From Roseiarcus sp050012775 (lineage in GTDB: Bacteria; Pseudomonadota; Alphaproteobacteria; Rhizobiales; Beijerinckiaceae), in the NCBI GenBank assembly GCA_050012775.1, contig JBEKGN010000009.1, positions 62,001-126,000 on the forward strand: a stretch of DNA of 64,000 bases. Reading direction: 5' to 3'. The notes below the pieces were generated by a model. That model did not search any database. It worked only from the letters and a program-made list of their open reading frames with translations, and was not told where the DNA came from. How positions within the stretch are numbered: the first letter of the stretch is position 1; each line of letters opens with the position of its first letter. The translations under genes and the position numbers were made by a program. This document shows, piece by piece, positions 44,719-52,692 of this stretch.

Positions 44719-44924
44719 AGCAGCGCCCCCGCTGCGTTGCCGACGAACATCTCGCCGTCACGGATGTAACGGGGGAGCATGGCGTCGCTGGCGTGGCCGG
44801 TCTGCTGACGGATATGCGTCGGTCCTTTGACAGGTCTGGCGGCCGAGCCTCATATCCCTGCTGTGCAATTACTTGCACGCAAACGAGGCTACGACGTGCT
44901 CCTCGAACCCACTGTGCGTGGGGT
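44715..44924 (-). mobile_element. Miniature recombinase unit, copy C (14-mer plus recombinase 3' end)
   Basis: Ungapped homologue of 31488-31697. The minus strand ends GNAAGALL and a TAG at 44715-44717 that overlaps the reverse-transcriptase TAA. The 14-mer is again exactly 149 bases from the start of the tail stop codon (44864-44877). Equal spacing in both units argues for a discrete mobile or recombination unit. Confidence 0.8.
44864..44877 (+). repeat. 14-mer TGCAATTACTTGCA, copy 3
   Basis: Exact copy inside miniature recombinase unit C, followed 79 bases later by the right copy of the 118-bp block. Confidence 0.85.
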
Positions 44925-44955
44925 GATGCCGATGAGCTCGATAACGCGGTGGGTC

Positions 44956-45073
44956 GGCGGAGAGGGAGGGAGAAGAACCCCGAAATTGCCCTTGTCGCCT
45001 TTTCAAACACTTAACGCGGCAGCGCATGCCCCGATCGAGATTTGCTGTACCAGATTGCTGTACCGCCGGCCAT
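44956..45073. repeat. 118-bp direct repeat block, right copy
   Basis: Ungapped match to 33447-33564. Together the copies flank an 11.4-kb segment holding the PIN, ImmA, nuclease, hsdS-M-R and reverse-transcriptase genes. Confidence 0.8.
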
Positions 45074-45168
45074 CTCGTTCTTACGCGCCTCGCGACAAGG
45101 CGGTCCCGTTCGCAAATTCCGCGCCGACAGCTTATACGACTACTTGGCGGCGCTTTAGGGAACTCACC

Positions 45169-45828
45169 ATGGACGAACTTGACCGTTTCTATTGCCTCCT
45201 GAAAACCGGGACGAGCGTAGGCGAGTTTCTCCGCTCCTACGAGGCGCTCTTTCCCTTCATCCACTCGAACGGGCTGACGCCCAAATATCGGCTTGGAAAG
45301 GATCGCCTGAAGAAACTTCGCGACGAAGTTACATTGGCTGTCCCGTTCATCCGTCAACACGCCGCAGCCAATGATACAATACAATTTCCGCTTGATAGTA
45401 GCGAGCACGATTGCAATTTTTGGCATCGCGAACCTGCTCGGCACCGGACCGTTCAGTTTACCGTTGTCCAGGGACAGGAACGCTTCTACGTGACGACTGA
45501 ACTAAATGACACCGGCTGTGGTCGAGGGTTTCTCGGGCTTACTGATGACAATCCTAGACGAGATTTCAAGAAACAAATGGGCCAAGAGAGAGAAATGTAT
45601 TCTACCGAGCAAGCTCGGACGACCTTGATCCATGCCTTCAGACTGTGCGCCGAAAAGAAGCGGGACAGTCAATCTAATACGCTGGTCATTGGTGCTCCGT
45701 TGAATGTTATTCCCCTCTCGCGTTGGATGGAGTTGCAACCTGAGCTAGCCGAGCCGTTCCGCGGGCTGCGCTTTTGCGAAGTCTATGTGGTCTCGGATGA
45801 CGATGAGTTTTGTTGGCAACTAAAATGA
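45169..45828 (+). CDS. Hypothetical protein
   Basis: 219 residues from the ATG at 45169. The frame is open upstream through repeat sequence, which is unlikely to be coding. Begins MDELDRFYCLLKTGTSVGEFLRSYEALFPFIHSNGLTPK; the second half has VIGAPLNVIPLSRWMELQPE. No TM segment, signal or catalytic motif seen. It follows the 118-bp block and is convergent with the secreted Sel1 gene. Confidence 0.55.
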   Translation: MDELDRFYCLLKTGTSVGEFLRSYEALFPFIHSNGLTPKYRLGKDRLKKLRDEVTLAVPFIRQHAAANDTIQFPLDSSEHDCNFWHREPARHRTVQFTVVQGQERFYVTTELNDTGCGRGFLGLTDDNPRRDFKKQMGQEREMYSTEQARTTLIHAFRLCAEKKRDSQSNTLVIGAPLNVIPLSRWMELQPELAEPFRGLRFCEVYVVSDDDEFCWQLK

Positions 45829-45889
45829 TACGCGCACACGGAGCGCGCTTATATACAGGCGATGCGAGCCGCATCCCGGGCGGTCGTCG

Positions 45890-46936
45890 CTATTTCGTCG
45901 GCTGCGTAATCGGCTTCCACTCGCGTGCGAGCCGCTGCGCCTCGGCGATCTGAGCCGGGGTCATGATCTTCGCGATTGTCTCTCGAAACTCAACTGCGGA
46001 TTGGTTGCCTCGTGAGGCAGATAAGTTCACCCACATGTGAGCGAGTACGAGGTTTTGCGGCACGCCTGAGCCGAAGAGGTACAGCCCTCCAAGGTTCAAT
46101 TGTGCGTTCGCGTTACCTTGGTCGGCCGCAAGGCTGTAGAACTTTATAGCTTGAGATATCTCCTCCGGCACGCCATGGCCGGTGGCGTACATGAGCCCGA
46201 GATTGAATTGTCCCCCCGCGTCGCCTTGGTCGGCCGCAAGGCGGTACCACCTTGCTGCCTCTGAATAGTCCTGCGCAACTCCCTTACCCTCGTCGTACAT
46301 TGCACCGAGATTGTCCTGCGCAAGCGCATCGCCCTGTTCAGCAGCAAGCCGATACCACCTCACCGCTTCCTCATAGTCCTGCGGCACGCCTTGCCCTATC
46401 TGGTACATGGCACCGAGAGCGCCTTGCGCAGGCGCGAGACCTTGTAAAGCAGCAAGCCGATACAACTTCGCTGCTTCCTGGTAGTCCTGCCGAACGCCTT
46501 GCCCTTGGCGAGACAACTGGCCGAGGTCGAATTGCGCGACTGCATCCCCTTGCTCAGCGGCAAGCCGCCACCACTTCGCCGCTTCCTGATAATCCTGCGG
46601 TGCGCCTTGCCCTGTCTGGTAAATAATTCCGAGATTTCTTTGGGCGGTTGCATCGCCTTGTTCGGCGGCAAGGCGAGACCATTTCAATGCCGCCTTGTAG
46701 TCCTGCGGACCCCCTTTTCCTTGAAGATACATGTAGCTGAGAGTTTTCTGCGCCAACAGGTTGCCTTGTTCCGCCAGGGGCCGAAAAAGTTGAACGGCTG
46801 TTCCATAGTCACCCCGTTTATAAGCTGCCACAGCATCCTGCATCCCGTCAGCACGAACGCTTGCGATGCCAAAACCGAAGCCCAGCACCATTACGCCAAC
46901 GAAGAGCCCGAAACGAAGGCAACTGGCCATGTTCAT
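45890..46936 (-). CDS. Exported Sel1-repeat protein
   Basis: 348 residues from the ATG at 46936 (an ATG at 46930 is also possible). It has a signal peptide (MASCLRFGLFVGVMVLGFGFGIASVRA). Then come about eight Sel1 repeats of 36 residues (YQEAAKWWRLAAEQGDA.AQ..LG..Y..GQGVPQD), ending with the common C-terminal AHMWVNLSASRGNQSA...R..IA..MTPAQIAEAQRLAREW. It is a periplasmic TPR-like adaptor; the partner is unknown. It is unrelated in position to the other Sel1 gene, which has no signal. Confidence 0.88.
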   Translation of the reverse strand: MNMASCLRFGLFVGVMVLGFGFGIASVRADGMQDAVAAYKRGDYGTAVQLFRPLAEQGNLLAQKTLSYMYLQGKGGPQDYKAALKWSRLAAEQGDATAQRNLGIIYQTGQGAPQDYQEAAKWWRLAAEQGDAVAQFDLGQLSRQGQGVRQDYQEAAKLYRLAALQGLAPAQGALGAMYQIGQGVPQDYEEAVRWYRLAAEQGDALAQDNLGAMYDEGKGVAQDYSEAARWYRLAADQGDAGGQFNLGLMYATGHGVPEEISQAIKFYSLAADQGNANAQLNLGGLYLFGSGVPQNLVLAHMWVNLSASRGNQSAVEFRETIAKIMTPAQIAEAQRLAREWKPITQPTK

Positions 46937-47144
46937 CTTCCGACCGATCCGACGGTTGCTCGTGATTGACGATCGTCCAGTCTCACCACGGTAGGCGCTG
47001 GGAAAACCCGTGCTCAACGCGCACCGTACCAGCACAACAATCGCCCCACCATACCAGCGCAGCAAATGGAAGCCCGGCAAGCCGAGCCGTCGTTCGTCAG
47101 AACCAAGAGTGCAGCGTCGCCGCTAATGCCCAAAAGCGACCCAC

Positions 47145-48191
47145 TCAGAGCAACGCCCCAGCCGCATTGCCGACGAACAATTCGCCGTCGCGGACGTAGC
47201 GGGCGAGCATGGCGTCACTCGCGTGGCCGGTCTGGGCTCGAACCTTGAGCGTTGAGACCCCCGCCTGCACGGCGCTTGTCGCAAACCCGGCCCGAAGACT
47301 GTGTCCCGAATAGCCGGCAGGGTCCATGCCGACGGCGGCGGCGCGCTCCTTGATGACGAGCGAGACGGCCTCCCCGGACAACCGTGCAGAGGCGATGCGG
47401 CTATGCCGGTCAACCGGCCGGAAGACGGGGCCGGTTTCGATCCCCGAAACCGCGAGCCACCGATCAACAGCGAGAACGGCGCAATGCCGGGTTCGACCAT
47501 AGGGGATACCGACCTTCCGCCCCGCCCCTTCCTGGTCGGTCTTTGAGCGGCGAAGCGTGGTGATTACGCCTTGTCGGACCCGCTCGATGTCCGCGAAGTC
47601 GAGGCCGATCAGCTCCGAACGCCGGAACCCGCCCGCGAAGCCAATGAGCAACAGCGCCCGATCCCGAGCGTCTTTCACGCCGTCACCCGTGGCGTCCAAA
47701 ACCCGGAACAGGTCCTCGCGGAGCAGCGGCTTCGCCTCACGCTGAGCGATGCCGCGCGTTCTCTTGATACCCCGCAGCGTCGCGCGGACGATTTCCGTCC
47801 GGCAGGGGTTCGGCAGGCCCCTTGCCTCGTGCGCCTTCGAGATCGTCGCGATGCGGCGAACGAGCGTGGCGACGCTCAGGGTCTCGGCGTGGGCGGCGAG
47901 GTAGGACGCCACGACGGCCGGGCCGGCCGGCAGGTGGCCACCCCAGGCCGCGAAGTGGGCGAGGTCGGATTGATAGGCGCGGCGGGTGTTGTCGGCGATG
48001 CTAGCCTCGACCAAGGCGGCGACCCGGTCGGGAACCTGGCCGGGAGGGTGTGCTGTGCAATTACTTGCACGCCATTGCCCTCGAAGCGTGGGCAGATGGC
48101 CATCGTTCGGCGGGCTGTCGGGGCCGTCGGGAAGGCCGATTGTGGGTCGTGATAAGTGGGGATTATCACGAGTTAGGGCGTCCAAGATCAT
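47145..48191 (-). CDS. Second tyrosine recombinase, candidate driver of the repeat network
   Basis: 348 residues. The catalytic set is complete: Arg190 (GGFRRSELIGL), Lys217 (RRSKTDQEG), His297 and Arg300 (GHSLRAGFATS), His323 (TGHASDAML) and Tyr332 (RYVRDGELF). SAM-like N-terminal domain about 55-145. Its 5' part contains 14-mer copy 4, coding for residues 41-46. Its last ~33 codons are repeated at 31488, 33381 and 44715. The ATG at 48191 overlaps the DUF488 stop by four bases (ATGA), which supports this start and coupling. It is distinct from the island integrase at 24873. Confidence 0.92.
   Translation of the reverse strand: MILDALTRDNPHLSRPTIGLPDGPDSPPNDGHLPTLRGQWRASNCTAHPPGQVPDRVAALVEASIADNTRRAYQSDLAHFAAWGGHLPAGPAVVASYLAAHAETLSVATLVRRIATISKAHEARGLPNPCRTEIVRATLRGIKRTRGIAQREAKPLLREDLFRVLDATGDGVKDARDRALLLIGFAGGFRRSELIGLDFADIERVRQGVITTLRRSKTDQEGAGRKVGIPYGRTRHCAVLAVDRWLAVSGIETGPVFRPVDRHSRIASARLSGEAVSLVIKERAAAVGMDPAGYSGHSLRAGFATSAVQAGVSTLKVRAQTGHASDAMLARYVRDGELFVGNAAGALL
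48056..48069 (+). repeat. 14-mer TGCAATTACTTGCA, copy 4
   Basis: Exact copy inside the 5' coding part of the second recombinase, 119 bases after the DUF488 stop codon on the minus strand. Confidence 0.85.
48148..48170. promoter_or_regulatory. 23-bp palindrome at the start of the second recombinase
   Basis: CGTGATAA (48148-48155) and TTATCACG (48163-48170) form a perfect 8-bp inverted repeat with a 7-base spacer, within codons 8-15 of the recombinase. It could be an operator, an accessory binding site, or a hairpin affecting translation. Confidence 0.4.
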
Positions 48192-48769
48192 CGTCTCGCC
48201 CTCGCGATTTTGAGCCCCTGGATGCGGTAGGCGCTCGCCAGGCGGTCCGAGCGGGAGGCGAGCAGGTCGCGTTCAGTCTGGCGCGTGAGAGCAAGCAGCC
48301 GGTCCTCTGCGACCTCGCTCTGTTCGATCGTCCCGTCACGCAAAATGTGGGCGACGCTGACGCCGCGCTGCGCAAGACGCCGGCCGACAAGCAGGCAGCG
48401 ATGGCAGGTCAACGGCTCGTACTCGGAGCACATCAGCGCCGGCCGCGTGCGCGCCGCCATCTCCTCGACCCGCCCGATGCCTTCGGCGAAAAGCGGGCTC
48501 GCCGCCATCTGCTCATAGTCGGGGACGCCGTCGCCTCGTGGACGCCCGCCGAGTTCGAGGCCCAGGAACACGTATGCGATGCCGCTGGAGCTGAGACGTT
48601 CCTTCAGCGCCGTACGATTAAAGTGCGGCAGGCGCGAAGCAGGGTTCGATCGGACGTCGACCACAACCCCGATCTCTGTCCTGTCGAGGAGGCGCTGGAA
48701 GGTCGACCAGTCGTGCGACGAGTGGCCAATGGTGAAGACGGCTACCGTTTGTCTGGGACCCGGGATCAT
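48188..48769 (-). CDS. DUF488 domain protein
   Basis: 193 residues. VFTIGHSSHDWSTFQRLLDRTEIGVVVDVRSNPASRLPHFNR at the N-terminus, YVFLGLELGGRPRG, and MCSEYEPLTCHRCLLVGRRLAQRG near the C-terminus are the conserved DUF488 blocks, including the CSE...CHR cysteine/histidine motif. Function is unknown; the family is frequent in mobile elements and near defense genes. Translational coupling to the second recombinase suggests a linked role. Confidence 0.85.
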   Translation of the reverse strand: MIPGPRQTVAVFTIGHSSHDWSTFQRLLDRTEIGVVVDVRSNPASRLPHFNRTALKERLSSSGIAYVFLGLELGGRPRGDGVPDYEQMAASPLFAEGIGRVEEMAARTRPALMCSEYEPLTCHRCLLVGRRLAQRGVSVAHILRDGTIEQSEVAEDRLLALTRQTERDLLASRSDRLASAYRIQGLKIARARR

Positions 48770-48982
48770 ACCTAACTATATCACAGTGACGGCAAAAATG
48801 CACAATTAAGTCATTGATATGTATAATATATCTAAGATTGCCGCCGCCCACTGGCTGGGCGCGCGGCGCTGGCCGATGGGACCAACTAAGTGAAGGTAGG
48901 CGATGACCCCTCTTGAGCCTGCCCAGTATCACTTGCGGCTCGGCGAGTTGGCTCGTGCGGTAATCGTCTTCGCATTTACGCT

Positions 48983-49010
48983 TTGACAAGCGGCGCGGAG
49001 GCATTATGTA
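48983..49010 (+). promoter_or_regulatory. Sigma-70-like promoter
   Basis: TTGACA at 48983-48988 with TATGTA at 49005-49010 after 16 bases. It is the best promoter-like pair in the gap and points into the hairpin-rich segment that follows, which has no ORF. Confidence 0.55.
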
Positions 49011-49011
49011 T

Positions 49012-49200
49012 GCGCTATGACGTGTCGCCTATGGACACTCCGCGTGGACCTTAGCTGCGCAGCTAAGGACAAACGCTAGGGTTGAGGCCCTAAGACCCGA
49101 CGGCCCCGCATCGGGCCTCCTCCTTCGGCCAAGGTCGAGGAGGATGAACGGCGAACCCGTTCAACCGGCTGGTGGGTAATAGGATAGTGCACTCTGCCGC
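49012..49200 (+). ncRNA. Putative structured RNA with a chain of hairpins
   Basis: In under 190 bases at least six stems can be drawn: GTGTC/GACAC; a perfect 20-base palindrome CCTTAGCTGCGCAGCTAAGG inside an outer GCGT/ACGC; TAGGG/CCCTA; GGCCC/GGGCC; CCTCCTC/GAGGAGG with inner CCTT/AAGG; GAACGG/CCGTTC. No convincing ORF spans it. A strong promoter pair lies directly upstream. I recognise no known RNA family. The strand is taken from the promoter; the reverse strand, downstream of the two-gene module, is an alternative. Confidence 0.5.
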
Positions 49201-49230
49201 CGCGCGCCTATAGAGGGATAGGCCGCGGCG

Positions 49231-50208
49231 TTATATTTTCCGCTTGTCCCGCGCCCGTACGTAGTCGTCCGAATAGACATTTGCGTGCGCGCCTGAGACG
49301 AAAATCGGGCCGTCTGCGGCACAGTCAAAAACCACCCTATCCATGTCCTGGCCGTCACACCTCTGCACGTCGTGGTGAAAGCCGTCCGGCAGCGGGCCGC
49401 CGAACCGGTATAGGCGGCGGAGAATGCTCTGCTGCGACGCGAGCTTTGCCTCGTACTCTAATTCGCGCGTGGGCGCGTGGAAGGCTGCGTCATGGGCATG
49501 CAGGAACGCCAATCCGCGAGCATCCACATGCACTGTCCTGACTTCGTCGCGCCCGAGCCGCGGCAGGTCGCTTTGGCGCAGTTGGCGGAGCTGCATCTCC
49601 GTGAAACGATCGCCGGGCTTCCGTCGCCCTGAGCGAAACGCTCGAAAGGCCGGTACCAAGCTGTCATCCTGAATGCGGAAGTTTGCGGGTGGCAAAAGAA
49701 GTGCGTCAGCCTCGGCGCGGCGCTTCGTTCGCTGCTTTATTACGTCAAGGGCAGACCGCGCCTGACTGCCTTCTGCCTGAACATCCTTCAAGGCCGCGGC
49801 AACAGCCTCCTGCTCATGACGCAGCATTCTCCCTCGCTCACCAAACACTCCAAGCGCGGCCAAAGGAGCGGGAAGCACTGCAAAATCGAAAGCCCGAAGC
49901 AATCGTTCGTCGTCTCCCGCTGGAACGTAAAGCAAGGTTATGGACCCCGGCGCGTGTGGAAGCGCCGGACCGCGAGTTCTTCGGCGCAACGCAAATCCAG
50001 TGACCGCCCGTAGCAGTGTGTCTATGAGCTGCTGCGGATAGAGCGCGCCATCACTCAATCCCGACGCTGCGCCAACGACCCGTCCAGGCCGAGTAGCCTC
50101 TAACTCGGCGACAGCCCGAGTGTGGCATTGGATTGGCAGACCGGCCAAGACGATCAGAGGCGTATCGTCCTGGCGCACGCCAATTGCAGCGCGCCTCCCC
50201 CTCCTCAT
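49231..50208 (-). CDS. Hypothetical protein, second gene of a two-gene module
   Basis: 325 residues from the ATG at 50208, one base after the previous stop; the frame extends upstream only as a shadow. Recognisable stretches are TPLIVLAGLPIQCHTRAVAELEATRPGRVVGAASGLSDGALYP near the start and DRVVFDCAADGPIFVSGAHANVYSDDYVRARDKRKI at the end. It is soluble, with mixed alpha/beta character. No family recognised. It converges on the putative structured RNA. Confidence 0.6.
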   Translation of the reverse strand: MRRGRRAAIGVRQDDTPLIVLAGLPIQCHTRAVAELEATRPGRVVGAASGLSDGALYPQQLIDTLLRAVTGFALRRRTRGPALPHAPGSITLLYVPAGDDERLLRAFDFAVLPAPLAALGVFGERGRMLRHEQEAVAAALKDVQAEGSQARSALDVIKQRTKRRAEADALLLPPANFRIQDDSLVPAFRAFRSGRRKPGDRFTEMQLRQLRQSDLPRLGRDEVRTVHVDARGLAFLHAHDAAFHAPTRELEYEAKLASQQSILRRLYRFGGPLPDGFHHDVQRCDGQDMDRVVFDCAADGPIFVSGAHANVYSDDYVRARDKRKI

Positions 50209-50209
50209 T

Positions 50210-50908
50210 CTATTGTGTCCTGCTAAGCAAGAGGGCGATGTCCATGGGCACCACCAACCGACTCGCCATCTCCGGCAATTGAGCGTTGTGGAGCCGTTCA
50301 AGGGCATTTGCTGCCAGTCGGCCTGGTGCCGGTACGGTCGCCTCGGACTTCGCCTTTACGGTTCCGGCCGTCAGCGCTTCAAGGTCGACTTGGTGCCGAG
50401 CGGCCCAGCGCGAGATGTTAGACGTCAACCGCTCAATGTCGCTTTCCGCAAGCTCCCGATTGTCGTCCACGAACAAGCCTGGCAACCGAACATCAGGCTC
50501 CACCTCCCAGTACTCCTCCCCCGCATGCGGTTCGAGTGAGTAGCGGTGCGGTGGCTCCTTCCGTAGGAAGATGCGTTGATCAGGCCCGACGTCGATGCAA
50601 AAGCTCAAGATAACGGCGCGAGGCAGTTGTTTCAACAATCGTTGCCGCCGCCGCCGCTCGAAGGCTTTGAGCGCCCGGTCCTCCTCTCCGCGATTTGTAA
50701 TGACCACATAGGCCTTGGCGGCCGGGTCCGATGTAAGGACGAGGTTTTGACCGAAGTCGGCAAGCACTTCCGCCAGGGGACGCTTCTCCCCCTCAGTCGG
50801 CCACAGACCGGCATTCCTTAGCTCCATGCCAAAGTCGGACAGAAGCAGCGGCTTGTCCGTCGCTAAATAGTGGCGTCGAACGCGCTCACTCAAATCTTCG
50901 GCATTCAT
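50210..50908 (-). CDS. Hypothetical protein, first gene of a two-gene module
   Basis: 232 residues. The first ~80 (LSERVRRHYLATDKPLLLSDFGMELRNAGLWPTEGEKRPLAEVLADFGQNLVL) look like a small winged-helix or OST-HTH/LOTUS-type domain, as far as can be judged by eye. The middle has RYSLEPHAGEEYWEVEPDVRLPGLFVDDN. Tight coupling to the next gene implies they form one system. Function not known. Confidence 0.6.
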   Translation of the reverse strand: MNAEDLSERVRRHYLATDKPLLLSDFGMELRNAGLWPTEGEKRPLAEVLADFGQNLVLTSDPAAKAYVVITNRGEEDRALKAFERRRRQRLLKQLPRAVILSFCIDVGPDQRIFLRKEPPHRYSLEPHAGEEYWEVEPDVRLPGLFVDDNRELAESDIERLTSNISRWAARHQVDLEALTAGTVKAKSEATVPAPGRLAANALERLHNAQLPEMASRLVVPMDIALLLSRTQ

Positions 50909-51421
50909 GGTTTCATCCTTACTGACGCCCGAGACCGCAATGCGCGTATGGCAGTTGGCATTTTGCGCAGGTTAGCACAGGAAGCTAGCCTGAGGCCTCG
51001 GTGCCATCGATCTTGATGGGCGTAGGGCGCACACCCGTCGCGAGTGCCGCAGCCAGATTGCACGCAGAGACGTTGTCGTATCGCCCAGCATGGCGGCACG
51101 GCAACGAAAATCGTTCCGAAGCGCTTCCAGCAATTCACCTTGAGGATTGCGGCGGCCGCCTTCTCACTTCCCTCCAATCGAGTTCGGCCTTCGATCCTGC
51201 GCAAAGGCCTTTCTCAGAAAAGAGCATCGCAACATACAACTTTCAAGTGCGGACCTGGGCTCCCAATCGTTGCGATGTCCGGTTTTGGCGTTGAGGCGGC
51301 CCGTTCCATTGGTATCGGCGCGTTACACGGCTATCCACAAGCCGCTCGAACCGAGCCTCGGCGAGCAATCATCCCGAGCGGCACCAGGACGTGGATGGTT
51401 CATCGCCCAACAAATCCCCGA
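50909..51421. other. 513-bp gap without a supported gene
   Basis: Short frames here lack ribosome sites and any family-like sequence. I see no repeat of the island network and no strong hairpin. It may hold the promoter of the leftward two-gene module at its left end. Confidence 0.5.
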
Positions 51422-51799
51422 CTACGCTGCCCACCCCTTCTTCTTGGCAACCCTGAGCGGCACATAGATTTCAGTCGTGCCGTCGGGTGCGTTATCCATG
51501 CTGATGACATGGCACTTGGCCAGCCAGATTGTCCCGTGCGGAAGCGGCTCGACCATGGTGATCCACTTCTCAGTTTCCCGGCGGACATTGACCACCAGCT
51601 TGAACAGGTCGCCACACTTCGGATGCGTCTCGGGAACGACAGCCACCGGCTCGACCGGGGTCGAACGCACGATCTGAACGCCGTGCGGCACCTTCACCAG
51701 GTCGTATGCGACGTCCGGGCTGGCCTTGACGAGCTTGTTGCGAGCAACGGTCGCGAGACCAAGGTTGGCAAAAATAAGTTTGGCTGTTTCGGTGAACAT
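51422..51799 (-). CDS. Hypothetical protein
   Basis: 125 residues, MFTETAKLIFANLGLATVARNKLV, then a beta-rich stretch (GVQIVRSTPVEPVAVVPETHPKCGDLFKLVVNVRRETEKWITMVEPLPHGTIWLAKCHVISMDN). The coding character is good (a regular amphipathic pattern and GC-rich third positions), but no family is recognised. 14-mer copy 5 lies 138 bases upstream of its start. Confidence 0.55.
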   Translation of the reverse strand: MFTETAKLIFANLGLATVARNKLVKASPDVAYDLVKVPHGVQIVRSTPVEPVAVVPETHPKCGDLFKLVVNVRRETEKWITMVEPLPHGTIWLAKCHVISMDNAPDGTTEIYVPLRVAKKKGWAA

Positions 51800-51936
51800 G
51801 GCTCTCAGCTCCTCACTTTCCGCCGTCGGCTCTCTCGGTCTTCGGGGTCGAGAAAGCGGAATTTGTCAATGATTTCAATGATCGTACTTTGGGAGAATTG
51901 GGGTTCGTTGTACAGGGGAAAGCGCCCGAAATGCCG

Positions 51937-51950
51937 TGCAATTACTTGCA
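51937..51950 (+). repeat. 14-mer TGCAATTACTTGCA, copy 5
   Basis: Exact copy 15 bases beyond the stop of the leftward gene 51965-52576. Confidence 0.85.
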
Positions 51951-51964
51951 TGCACCGGCTGCCG

Positions 51965-52576
51965 CTACCCTGGCCAGTCGATCCCATGGCGCTGTCCACC
52001 ATTCAGCTCCGCCCGGACGCCGTTCAAGATGGGGATGTCGGCTCTTACAAGGCCCTCAATCTCGATTGCCTCGCTGCTCTCCAGGTCGGCGCACTCGAAA
52101 TCAACTTGTCTTCGAAGCTCGTCCGCCGGTTTCCAACGCAGTCGATTTCGCACAAGTCCGCCCTCAATTCGAAACACGACATGCCCGAGCAGTGCGATCT
52201 GACGGCTGGGGGGAACCCGACGGCGTATCCATCGCGCCGCCGCGCAGTCCGTTCCCAGAAACCGCGCGTACGCGGCCCGGCCTTCTCGCGAATAGACGTC
52301 AAGCGCCCAGCTCGGGACGTCGCCGATCATGATCTCCGGCGGGAACTCGTCGTCTATGACGATGGTGATCTCTGGCGATCCGTCAGCCATCAGCAGGGAG
52401 ACGAAGGGGCATAGGACTTCGCCCGTCTTGCGGAAGCCTTCGCGAGTGATCTCGACCAAGGTCGGCGGGATGCCGAGTTCGTGCAGCGCATCGAACGCCA
52501 GAGCAGGCTCGCCCCGGCGCGTCGCAAGATGCCGAGACGGACGCCGATCCGTGCCGACCAAGTACCATACGCTCAC
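51965..52576 (-). CDS. Hypothetical protein
   Basis: 203 residues starting MSVWYLVGTDRRPSRHLATRRGEPALAFDALHELGIPPTLVEITREGF. A middle EITIVIDDEFPPEIMIGD and a C-terminal IEGLVRADIPILNGVRAEL are the most ordered parts. No TM segment or known motif. It ends immediately before 14-mer copy 5, as expected for a cassette gene. Confidence 0.5.
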   Translation of the reverse strand: MSVWYLVGTDRRPSRHLATRRGEPALAFDALHELGIPPTLVEITREGFRKTGEVLCPFVSLLMADGSPEITIVIDDEFPPEIMIGDVPSWALDVYSREGRAAYARFLGTDCAAARWIRRRVPPSRQIALLGHVVFRIEGGLVRNRLRWKPADELRRQVDFECADLESSEAIEIEGLVRADIPILNGVRAELNGGQRHGIDWPG

Positions 52577-52692
52577 GCTTGGGCGGGTCGGTCGCGCCGT
52601 ATCGGGGCGGAGGTGAAGGGTTGCCAGCGTTGCCGCGAAGCAGGGCTCAGCCTAGTGTCGCGACCTCACAGCAGCCCAATTAAGTTGGTTCA

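Noticed and set aside
43405..44924. Group II intron
   Set aside because: No domain V-like hairpin was found after the RT. The gene ends directly against a recombinase tail, and no maturase or endonuclease domain is visible.
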